Assembly (NCBI RefSeq): GCF_030268885.1
Contig: NZ_BSSA01000007.1
Span: 186,001-250,000 of the forward strand
Length of the DNA: 64,000 nt
Source of the DNA: Kitasatospora phosalacinea
GTDB lineage: Bacteria > Actinomycetota > Actinomycetes > Streptomycetales > Streptomycetaceae
Direction: 5' to 3'
Shown here in pieces: positions 16,604 to 23,567 of this stretch (the first letter of the stretch is position 1; each line of letters starts with the position of its first letter). A program made the translations under genes and the position numbers. The notes under the pieces are model-generated. The model saw nothing but the letters and a program-made list of their open reading frames with translations. It had not been told where the DNA came from and did no database searches.

Positions 16604-17284
16604 ATGACCGCTGAGCGCACCGACGAGCAGCCCGGCCCCGCGGCCGGGCTGCTCGTCGTGGTCGCGGTGGAGGCGGAGGCCGAGGCGGTGCGGCGCGGGC
16701 TGGGCCCTGGTTCGGGGGCCGAGGTGCTGGCCGCGGGCGTCGGCCCGGCGGCCGCGGCGGCGGGCACGGCGGTGGCGCTGGCCCGCGGCGGGCACCGGCT
16801 GGTGCTGTCGGCGGGCATCGCGGGCGGTTTCGCGCCGGGCGCGCCGCTCGGGTCGCTGGTGGTCGCGGACGCGGTGCTGGCGGCCGACCTGGGCGCCGAG
16901 ACGCCGGACGGCTTCGCGGACGTCACCGAGCTGGGCTTCGGCACCGTCCGGCACCCGGTGCCGCCCGCCCTGGTGAAGACCCTCGCGGGGGCCTGCGGCG
17001 GGGTGGTCGGCGAGGTGCTGACGGTGTCCACGGTGACGGGTTCGGCGGAGCGCGCCGAACTGCTGAGGCGGCGTCACCCGCGGGCACTGGCCGAGGCGAT
17101 GGAGGGTTTCGGGGTGGCCGAGGCGGCCGCCCGGTTCGGGCTCGTGGCCGGTGAGCTGCGGGCCGTGTCCAATGCCGTCGGGCCGCGCGACCGCGCCGCC
17201 TGGCGGATCGGCGAGGCGCTGGCGGCCCTGGAGCGGGCCTTCGCGGCGCTGCCGCCGGTGCCGCGTCTGCTCCAGGAGGTCTGA
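16604..17284 (+). CDS. mqnB: Futalosine hydrolase
   Basis: A 226-residue enzyme of the purine nucleoside phosphorylase/MTA nucleosidase fold that releases hypoxanthine from futalosine to give dehypoxanthine futalosine in the alternative menaquinone pathway. Visible signatures are LLVVVAVEAEAEAVRRG, AAGVGPAAAAAG, LVLSAGIAGGFAPG and the C-terminal AMEGFGVAEAAARFG where the ribose-binding Met-Glu lies, followed by RAVSNAVGPRDRAAW. The first 15 residues are a non-conserved extension. It is separated from mqnD by one base, so the two are translationally coupled. The other pathway genes (mqnA, C, E) are not in this window. Confidence 0.9.
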   Translation: MTAERTDEQPGPAAGLLVVVAVEAEAEAVRRGLGPGSGAEVLAAGVGPAAAAAGTAVALARGGHRLVLSAGIAGGFAPGAPLGSLVVADAVLAADLGAETPDGFADVTELGFGTVRHPVPPALVKTLAGACGGVVGEVLTVSTVTGSAERAELLRRRHPRALAEAMEGFGVAEAAARFGLVAGELRAVSNAVGPRDRAAWRIGEALAALERAFAALPPVPRLLQEV

Positions 17285-17285
17285 G

Positions 17286-18137
17286 ATGGCCGAGCCGCTC
17301 TCCGTCGCGTACTCGCCCTGCCCGAACGACACCTTCGTGTTCCACGCCTGGGCGCACGGCCTGGTGCCGGGCGCCGACGCGCCCGAGGTGCGCTTCGCGG
17401 ACATCGACGTCACCAACGGGCTGGCCGAGCGCGGCGAGCTGGACGTCCTGAAGATCTCCTACGGGCAGCTGCCCTGGGTGCTGGAGGAGTACGCGCTGCT
17501 GCCGTGCGGCGGGGCGCTGGGCCGGGGCTGCGGGCCGCTGGTGCTGACCGCGGGGCCGCTGGAGGCGGCGGCGCTGGCCGGGCGGCGGGTGGCGGTGCCG
17601 AGCGAGCGCTCGACGGCGTACCTGCTGTTCCGGCTGTGGGCGCAGGAGGCGGTGCCGGGCGGGTTCGGCGAGATCGTGGTGCTGCCGTTCCACGAGATCA
17701 TGCCGGCCGTCCGGGCGGGCGAGGTGGACGCCGGGCTGGTGATCCACGAGGCCCGGTTCACGTACCGGCAGTACGGGCTGCACTGCCTGGCCGACATGGG
17801 CGAGGCCTGGGAGGCGGCCACCGGGCTGCCGATCCCGCTGGGCGCGATCGTGGCCCGGCGCTCGCTGGGCGCCGAGCGGCTGCGCGAACTGGCCGACACC
17901 GTGCGGCAGTCGGTGCGGGCGGCCTGGGCGGACCCGGCGGCGTCCCGGGAGTACGTGCTGGCGCACGCGCAGGAGATGGACCCGGCCGTCGCCGAGCAGC
18001 ACATCGGGCTGTACGTCAACGAGTTCACCGCGGACCTCGGCGAGGAGGGCTACGCGGCGGTGCACGGGCTGCTCGCCCGGGCCGCCGAGCAGGGACTCGT
18101 CCCCGCCGTCGGCCCGGGCGCGCTGGCCTTCCCCTGA
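17286..18137 (+). CDS. mqnD: 1,4-Dihydroxy-6-naphthoate synthase
   Basis: A 283-residue protein of the periplasmic-binding fold that converts cyclic dehypoxanthine futalosine into 1,4-dihydroxy-6-naphthoate, the naphthalene precursor of menaquinone. The characteristic YSPCPNDTFVFHAWAHG opening, DVLKISYGQLP, VAVPSERSTAYLLFRLW and GLVIHEARFTYRQYGL segments are all present; His and Asp of CPNDTF and IHEARF form the substrate pocket of the family. The ATG begins one base after the mqnB stop. Length is normal for the family. It converges with the csp-like gene. Confidence 0.93.
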   Translation: MAEPLSVAYSPCPNDTFVFHAWAHGLVPGADAPEVRFADIDVTNGLAERGELDVLKISYGQLPWVLEEYALLPCGGALGRGCGPLVLTAGPLEAAALAGRRVAVPSERSTAYLLFRLWAQEAVPGGFGEIVVLPFHEIMPAVRAGEVDAGLVIHEARFTYRQYGLHCLADMGEAWEAATGLPIPLGAIVARRSLGAERLRELADTVRQSVRAAWADPAASREYVLAHAQEMDPAVAEQHIGLYVNEFTADLGEEGYAAVHGLLARAAEQGLVPAVGPGALAFP

Positions 18138-18159
18138 GCGGGGACCGCCTGGGGCGGCG

Positions 18160-18543
18160 TCAGACGTCGAACTGGTCCGCGATGGCGCGCAGCACCATGG
18201 CGATCTTCTGGCCCTCCGGCTTGCTCGGGTAGCGGCCGCGCTGCAGGCCCGGCAGCACGCTGTCCAGCTTGGTGATCAGGTCCTGGACGATCGGGGCCAT
18301 GTCGTCGGCGCTCTTGCGCTGGGCGGCGGCCACCGAGGGCAGCGCCTCCAGCAGTTGGACGCTCATCGCCTGGTCGCCGCGGTGGCCCGCGGCGACGCCG
18401 AACTCGACGCGCTGGCCCGGCCGCAGCGTGGTGACGCCCGCGGGCAGCGCCTTGGTGTGGACGAAGACCTCGCCGCCGTCGTCGCGCGACAGGAAGCCGT
18501 AGCCCTTCGTCTCGTTGAACCACTTGACCTGGCCGGTGGGCAT
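18160..18543 (-). CDS. Long cold-shock-domain protein
   Basis: A 127-residue protein. Residues 1-65 are a cold-shock OB-fold with RNP1-like KGYGFLSRDD and RNP2-like VFVHTKAL, and a VKWFN start; an extra helical domain of about 60 residues follows (SVAAAQRKSADDMAPIVQDLITKLDSV and GQKIAMVLRAIADQFDV). Typical Csp proteins stop at about 67 residues, so this belongs to the actinobacterial extended class. It presumably binds single-stranded RNA; what the extension does is unknown. It converges on mqnD with 22 bases between stops. A long leader follows upstream. Confidence 0.85.
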   Translation of the reverse strand: MPTGQVKWFNETKGYGFLSRDDGGEVFVHTKALPAGVTTLRPGQRVEFGVAAGHRGDQAMSVQLLEALPSVAAAQRKSADDMAPIVQDLITKLDSVLPGLQRGRYPSKPEGQKIAMVLRAIADQFDV

Positions 18544-18869
18544 CTCGAACAGTCCTCGGTATCGGGTGCGTGCGGCCCCGTCGGGCCGCGGGTGGACGTG
18601 CGGTCGGGCGCCCCGGGCGGGCGGCCGGTTTCGCTCAGTGGAGCAATGATCCCTCAGCGTTCACCGGAACGGCGAAGGGATTCCGGACCGGGGCGCGGCC
18701 GTGCCCCGCGCCTGCTGCGCCCTCCACTGGCTCACACCCCCGATCGGTGAACGGGCGGGCGTTCGTGGACCATCCGTCAGGCCCGCCCGCGCGATGGCTG
18801 CATACCCGGGCGTGGCGAGGGTCGAAACTCCTTGCGCGCAAGGAGTTGCGCGCTGTGACGCGTGGCCGG
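18544..18869. other. Intergenic region between csp-like and esterase genes
   Basis: About 325 bases. It contains the leader and promoter of the csp-like gene on its left part, and on its right part the 3' end of the esterase transcript with a palindrome at 18826-18847. No small reading frame with a start, ribosome-binding site and coding bias was found. Confidence 0.45.
18826..18847 (-). terminator. Perfect 22-bp palindrome downstream of esterase
   Basis: Arms of AACTCCTTG face CAAGGAGTT across CGCG, centred about 33 bases beyond the esterase stop codon. As RNA it makes a nine-pair stem with a four-base loop, fitting an intrinsic terminator. A site for a DNA-binding protein is also possible as the symmetry is perfect. 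Confidence 0.45.
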
Positions 18870-20003
18870 TCAGGCGGGGTCGGCGAGGTGGTCGGAGAGC
18901 CAGCCGAGCGCGGCCGGGAGCATCCGGGACCAGGTGGTGAAGTTGTGGCCGCCGCTGTCCAGGGTGATCGCGGAGACCTTGGTCGCGGTGCCCTTCGCCG
19001 CGGCCCGGAACCGGTCGGTCTGCTCCTGGTAGTCGCCGTCGCCCTCCCGGCTGCCGCCGACCAGCAGCGCGGTGGCCGGGGCGGGCAGGTGGGCGAGGCA
19101 CCAGTCCAGGTCGGCCCGGTCGCGGCGCTCCCGGTCGCCGCCGAACAGGTCGCCGGTGGTCGCGTCCTCGGCGGCCCGGTAGTAGCCGGAGAGCGAGGCC
19201 CCGGCGGCGAACACCCCGGGGTGACGCATCGCCAGTTTCAGTGCGCAGTACCCGCCGGTGGAGTTGCCGATCACCCCGAGGCTGCCCGGCCCGTCCGCGA
19301 TCCGGTACGAGGCGCGCAGCGCGGCGGGCACGTCGGCGCTGAAGTACCGGTCGACCTGCGGTCCGCCCGGCACGTCCTCGCACTCGGTGTCCCGGGGCAT
19401 CGCCGGGGAGGGCCGCATCAGCACCAGCACCGTCGGCCGGGCCTTGCCCTGCTCGGTCAGCTTCAGCTGCACGGACGGGTAGTTGAGCTTGGTGACCAGG
19501 TTCTTCGCGTCGCCGGGGAAGCCGGTGATCGCGATCACCGCCGGGAACCGCCTGCCCTGGTAGGCGGGCTGGAAGTACTGCGGCGGCAGGTAGACGTAGC
19601 CCTCGGTGGAGAGCCCGGTGCCCGCGCCGGGCAGCCGGACCCTCTCCAGCCGACCGGACTGCTCGGGGGCGCGGCCGCTGGTCCCGGTGTCCCGGACATT
19701 CTCGGTGGACAGGCGCTGGACGCCCGGGGCGTGGCTGCCCAGCTGGTTCTGGACGGTGACCGGGCCGTCCTCGCCGGTGCCCAGCAGGTCGTCCCAACTG
19801 CTGTAGAACGCGAAGGAGTTGTTGGCCAGCAGGGCGAGCGTGCAGATCACCGAGAGCTGGGTGCCGACGATGGTCGCGATCCGCCCCAGCACCGCCCGCC
19901 AGCCCGGCCCGGCCAGCCGGGGCCAGTACCGCACGGTGGCCGCCACCATCAGCACCGACAGCAGCGCCGCCAGTGCCAGCACCTTGTGACTGGTCAGTCC
20001 CAT
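18870..20003 (-). CDS. Membrane-anchored esterase, EstA/antigen 85-like alpha/beta hydrolase
   Basis: A 377-residue protein. Residues 1-65 contain two membrane segments (VLALAALLSVLMVAATVRY and IATIVGTQLSVICTLALLA), then an extracytoplasmic alpha/beta hydrolase domain begins with GYVYLPPQYFQ and FPAVIAITGFPG. The nucleophile serine is in GVIGNSTGGYCALKLAMRH, the acidic residue is probably in LLVGGSREGDGD and the histidine in SGGHNFTTW. The substrate is unknown; mycolyl-transferase function is unlikely in a Streptomyces-like organism. ATG at 20003 fits the hydrophobic start. It stands alone with a palindrome after it. Confidence 0.8.
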   Translation of the reverse strand: MGLTSHKVLALAALLSVLMVAATVRYWPRLAGPGWRAVLGRIATIVGTQLSVICTLALLANNSFAFYSSWDDLLGTGEDGPVTVQNQLGSHAPGVQRLSTENVRDTGTSGRAPEQSGRLERVRLPGAGTGLSTEGYVYLPPQYFQPAYQGRRFPAVIAITGFPGDAKNLVTKLNYPSVQLKLTEQGKARPTVLVLMRPSPAMPRDTECEDVPGGPQVDRYFSADVPAALRASYRIADGPGSLGVIGNSTGGYCALKLAMRHPGVFAAGASLSGYYRAAEDATTGDLFGGDRERRDRADLDWCLAHLPAPATALLVGGSREGDGDYQEQTDRFRAAAKGTATKVSAITLDSGGHNFTTWSRMLPAALGWLSDHLADPA

Positions 20004-20182
20004 CCCGCCGTACGCCCCGCTCGCCCGTCGCCGTTCCCGTTCCGATCATCAGCATGCCTGAGGAATTCCTGGGAATCCTGAGCGTTCAGTCGGAACGTGC
20101 GTCGTCGCGCCCCCGCCGATCGGAGGGGGCGTGCGGTGGGACAATCGGGGGGAGCGACCCGCGTGATGAAGGAGTGGTGGGA

Positions 20183-20434
20183 GTGAGCGACCGGTCCGAC
20201 GGCCCCGGTGACGTCCTGGTCCGCGTCGGCGGCATCGTGTTCGGCGTCGGCATGCTGTCGGTGATCGCCGTCTTCGTGCCGTACGTCTTCGACCTGACCA
20301 GGCTGCCCTCGTTCGCCTACTGGATGGCGATGCTGATGCCGCTGGGCCTGCTGGTCGCGCTGGGCGGGCTGTTCGCCGACGCCCGGGCCAACACCCGGCG
20401 GCGGCGCGCCCGGGAGGCGGCCGCCGCGGGCTGA
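20183..20434 (+). CDS. Small conserved integral membrane protein
   Basis: An 83-residue protein with two membrane helices (GIVFGVGMLSVIAVFVPYVF and AYWMAMLMPLGLLVALGGLFA) and a basic tail (RANTRRRRAREAAAA). The GTG at 20183 is preceded by AAGGAG with 8-base spacing, which decides the start; longer frames upstream cross the esterase promoter and lack support. No known family is recognised with confidence. It ends ten bases before the convergent HAD gene. Confidence 0.7.
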   Translation: MSDRSDGPGDVLVRVGGIVFGVGMLSVIAVFVPYVFDLTRLPSFAYWMAMLMPLGLLVALGGLFADARANTRRRRAREAAAAG

Positions 20435-20444
20435 GCCGGGCGGG

Positions 20445-21050
20445 TCAGGCCAGGTGCCCGGCCAGCCAGGCGGGGAACTCGGTGAGGTCGCGCAGCACCG
20501 CGTCCGCCCCGGCCGCGGCGAGCTCGGCGGCGCCGTACGGGCCGGTGGCCACGCCGACCGCGACGGCGTCGGCGGCCCGGGCGCCCCGGATGTCGCCCAG
20601 GTGGTCGCCGACGTAGACGTCCGCGCCGTGCGCGCGCAGCGCCTCGCCCTTGGTCTCCGCCCACAGGTCGCCGACCAGGGCGTCCACCTCCAGGCCGATG
20701 CCGTCCAGGTGGCGGCGGGCGTTCGGCTCCCACTTGCCGGTGATCACCAGCACCCGGCCGCCGACCGCCCGGACCGCGGCCACCGCGGCCAGCGCCCCGG
20801 GCAGCTCCAGCGTCGGCGCGATGGCGTGCTCCACGTACAGCTCGCGATAGCGGTCGGCGACGGCCTCCAGGCGCTCCGGCGGGTACCAGTTGGCCAGCTC
20901 CTGCACCAGCGGGGGGCCGAGTCGGCTGACCACCAGGTCGGAGTCGATGACGGTGCCGGTCTCGGCGGCCAGCACGTCGTAGGTGGCCTTGATGCCGGGG
21001 CGGGTGTCGAGGAGCGTCATGTCGAGGTCGAAGCCGACGGTGAGAGCCAT
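20445..21050 (-). CDS. HAD-family hydrolase
   Basis: A 201-residue cytoplasmic phosphatase of the haloacid dehalogenase family. Motif I is VGFDLDMTLLDT with nucleophile and acid aspartates (Asp8 and Asp10), motif II is the VLVITGK thymine-position loop, motif III the ETKGEALR lysine, and motif IV YVGDHLGDIRGARAA. A small alpha-helical cap lies between motif I and II, as in phosphoglycolate phosphatase-like enzymes. The substrate is not identifiable. The gene runs convergently with the small membrane gene and divergently from the binding lipoprotein. Confidence 0.85.
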   Translation of the reverse strand: MALTVGFDLDMTLLDTRPGIKATYDVLAAETGTVIDSDLVVSRLGPPLVQELANWYPPERLEAVADRYRELYVEHAIAPTLELPGALAAVAAVRAVGGRVLVITGKWEPNARRHLDGIGLEVDALVGDLWAETKGEALRAHGADVYVGDHLGDIRGARAADAVAVGVATGPYGAAELAAAGADAVLRDLTEFPAWLAGHLA

Positions 21051-21275
21051 GCCGCCAGCCTAGCCAGCGGGGTTTCCGGCCGGAAAAGCCGGGCGCAAAG
21101 CCGCAATGCGGACATACTGGCCGGAGCTGCGCCGCACCCCCGCCCGCGGGTCCGGCCGGACGCGCACCACCGGGCCTCCGGGCCTCCGGGCCTCCGGGCC
21201 GCCGTCCGCCCGGACGCGTCGGCGGACCCTCCGGCGGTGCAGCAGCCGTCCGCCCCCTGCCGCCGGAGGTCCCAG

Positions 21276-22289
21276 GTGCCACCCCCGCCGCTCTCCCGCC
21301 GGGCCGCCCTCGCCGGGCTCGGCGCCGCCCTGCTGGCCGGGTGCGGCCCGCGCGTGCTGCCCGCGGGCCCGCCGCTGCCCGGGGCCGCCGACGCCACGGG
21401 CGCCGCGACGCCCGTCACCCCCAGCACCGGCCCGCGCCCCGACGTCACCGTCCCCGCCGCGGACGGACCGGTCGCCGTGCCCGGCGGGGCGGTGCGGGTG
21501 GTCACCCTGGACACCGCCGAGCTCGACTCCGCGATGACCCTCGGCATCACCCCGGTCGGCGCCGCCAAGGCCCCGCTGGACCCCGCCCTGCCCGCCTACT
21601 GGCCCGCCTCCCGGCTGGCCGCCGTCACCGTGGTCGGCGACGTCGGGGCCGTCCCCGACACCGCGGCGATCACCGCCCTGCGACCGCAGCTGATCCTCAC
21701 CAACCTGGCCCGCGACGCCGCGCACACCGCGGCGCTGCGGGAGGTCGCCCCGACCGTGACCAGCCGGACCACCGGCGCGCCCTGGAAGGAGAACTTCCTC
21801 CTGCACGCCGCCACCCTGGACCGGCACGAACAGGCCGCCGCCGTGGTCGCCGCGTACGGGCGCCACGTCGACCAGGCCCGCAACGCGCTGTCCTCCTCCG
21901 GGACGGCCGGGCAGCGGATCAGCCTGGTCCGCTTCGTCGAGGGCTCCCCCGCCGTCCGGCTGTACGCCCGGCAGAACTTCCCCGGCAGCGTCCTGGCCGA
22001 CCTGGGCCTCCCCCGCCCCGACCCGCAGAACGCCGACCGCTTCGACGTCGAGACCGCCCCCGACCAACTCGCCGCCGCCGACGGCGACCTCCTGCTGTAC
22101 GCCGGCTACGGCGACCCCGACCGCAACGGCCTGAACGCCGCCCTCGCCTCCCCCGCCTGGCGGGCCCTGGGCGCCGTCCGCGCCCACCGGGCCTTCCCGG
22201 TCGACGACCAGCTGTGGTTCCAGGGCATCGGCTACACCGGCGCGCACTTCCTGATCGCCGAACTGCTGCACGTCCTCGGCGCGAGCTGA
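21276..22289 (+). CDS. Siderophore-type ABC substrate-binding lipoprotein
   Basis: A 337-residue FhuD/FepB-like binding protein of cluster A-II. The signal LSRRAALAGLGAALLAGCG combines a twin-arginine-like pair with a lipobox, predicting acylation at Cys23. VTLDTAELDSAMTLGITPVGAA, VGDVGAVPDTAAITALRPQLILTN and a C-terminal QLWFQGIGYTGAHFLIAELL match the iron-siderophore binding family. GGAGG sits six bases before the GTG at 21276. No permease or ATPase gene is adjacent, so it must use components encoded elsewhere. Ligand is probably a ferric hydroxamate, not readable from sequence. Confidence 0.85.
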   Translation: MPPPPLSRRAALAGLGAALLAGCGPRVLPAGPPLPGAADATGAATPVTPSTGPRPDVTVPAADGPVAVPGGAVRVVTLDTAELDSAMTLGITPVGAAKAPLDPALPAYWPASRLAAVTVVGDVGAVPDTAAITALRPQLILTNLARDAAHTAALREVAPTVTSRTTGAPWKENFLLHAATLDRHEQAAAVVAAYGRHVDQARNALSSSGTAGQRISLVRFVEGSPAVRLYARQNFPGSVLADLGLPRPDPQNADRFDVETAPDQLAAADGDLLLYAGYGDPDRNGLNAALASPAWRALGAVRAHRAFPVDDQLWFQGIGYTGAHFLIAELLHVLGAS

Positions 22290-22364
22290 ACCCCGCCCCG
22301 GCGGCGCCCGTCCCGTCCGCGTCGCGGGGACGCCGCGGCCGATCCCCCGTCAGGTGGCGCGCCG

Positions 22365-23201
22365 TCAGCCCTTGCGGCGGCGCAGCGTCACCGCCAGCAC
22401 GAACAGCGCCGACAGCACGGCCGCGACCCGCAGCACGCCCGGCGCGGCCGCCCAGGTCACCGCGCCCGCGTCGGTGCCGGGGGACAGCTGGCTGCCCCAA
22501 CGTCCCTTCTCCCGGCCCCAGTTCCACACCGTCAGGCCGGTCACCGTGATCAGCGGGATGCCCAGCACCGCGAACTTCTTCATCAGGTCGGTCCAGCCCT
22601 GCGACAGGTACGCCGCCGCCCAGCCGAGCAGCATCGCCAGCAGCGTGCCCGTCGCCGCCCCGCCCAGCAGCAGGGCCGCGCCGAGCAGCAGCAGCGGCGC
22701 GGGCTTGCGGGCCCCGCCCGCCGCGGGAACCGGTGCGGGCCCGGGGGCGGTCTTCGGCGTGCCGAACAGCACCGCCAGGACCGTCCGGCCCAGCCCCCGC
22801 CGCTCGTCCGCGGGCTCCGGCGCGGGTTCCGGCGCCGCCTCCGGCTCGGGGTCGGGTTCCGGCGCGGGCTCGGGCTCGGGCTCCGGCAGGTCGTCGTACG
22901 TGACGGTCCATCCGGGCTGGACCGCGCCGAGCCCCGGGCCGTCCGGGTCCTCCGAGTACGCGAAGGCCCGCTCGACCTCGGCCGGGGAGGACATCGCGGG
23001 CGGCCGCGGCCGGCCCGGACCGACCGCCGGGTCCTTCGAGGGCTTCGGGGGCTCCGGGGCCTTCGAGGGCGCCGGGGGCGCCGGGGGCGCCGGGGGCGCC
23101 GGGGGCGGCGAGTCCGCCGCCTGCCGCGGCAGGTACACGCTCTCCCCGCCGTCCGCCCCGTCCGCCGATCCGTCCTCGCGCCACCACGAGCCGCCCGCCA
23201 T
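22365..23201 (-). CDS. Proline-rich membrane protein
   Basis: A 278-residue protein: a proline/glutamate-rich disordered N-terminal half (repeats of APPAPP and EPEPEP), a conserved-looking central patch AEVERAFAYSEDPDGPGLGAVQPGWTVTY, then three membrane helices (LLLLGAALLLGGAATGTLLAMLL, FAVLGIPLITVTGLTVWNW, GVLRVAAVLSALFVLAVTL) and a basic end. The ATG at 23201 (MAGGSWWRED) is preferred; a GTG at 23228 is the alternative. It is a Streptomyces hypothetical of unknown function that reads divergently from the helicase-associated gene. Confidence 0.65.
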   Translation of the reverse strand: MAGGSWWREDGSADGADGGESVYLPRQAADSPPPAPPAPPAPPAPSKAPEPPKPSKDPAVGPGRPRPPAMSSPAEVERAFAYSEDPDGPGLGAVQPGWTVTYDDLPEPEPEPAPEPDPEPEAAPEPAPEPADERRGLGRTVLAVLFGTPKTAPGPAPVPAAGGARKPAPLLLLGAALLLGGAATGTLLAMLLGWAAAYLSQGWTDLMKKFAVLGIPLITVTGLTVWNWGREKGRWGSQLSPGTDAGAVTWAAAPGVLRVAAVLSALFVLAVTLRRRKG

Positions 23202-23280
23202 CGCCCCGCCACCCGCCCTCACGTCCACGAACCCGCCGCCCCCGAGACGGTACCCACCCGCGCCCTCCCGAAGCGAGCCC

Positions 23281-23553
23281 CGCCCGTCCCCCGCCCCGAC
23301 GTCCCGTCACCCCTGCTGCCGCTGCTGCGCGGAGCCGGACGGCTGCGGGGGGTACTGCGTCGACGAGCCGGAGGAGCGCCGCTTCGACGCCCCGGTGGCC
23401 GCCGTCACCGCGCTCGGCGCGGGCGTCCGGCGGGCCCTGGAGCGCGTCCTCGCCGAGCCGCCGGACGCCTGGGAGCGGCACGCCGCCACTGGGCGCGGGC
23501 GCCGGTTCACCCCGAGTTCCGCCGCCGTTCTGGGCCGCGACGGGAGGCGTTGA
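23281..23553 (+). other. Cysteine-rich coding-like fragment without a start codon
   Basis: The frame ending at the TGA at 23551-23553 reads CCRCCAEPDGCGGYC followed by DEPEERRFDAPVAAV, RRALERVLAEPPDAWERHAA and has the codon bias of a real gene. Six cysteines in 15 residues suggest a metal-binding protein, possibly of a small Streptomyces family. However, no ATG, GTG or TTG lies between 23221 and 23394 in this frame, so it is either a decayed gene, uses an unusual start, or contains a sequence error near 23280-23310. It ends 15 bases before the helicase-associated gene. Confidence 0.35.
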
Positions 23554-23567
23554 CTAGTCTGGACCGG

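Noticed and set aside
16059..17284. Assigning the DUF2771 gene a role in menaquinone synthesis
   Set aside because: It only sits close upstream of mqnB; it has an extracytoplasmic domain and no enzyme motif, and proximity alone is not evidence.
18826..18847. Treating the palindrome as a regulator binding site
   Set aside because: It lies downstream of a gene and forms a good RNA hairpin, so a terminator is the simpler reading.
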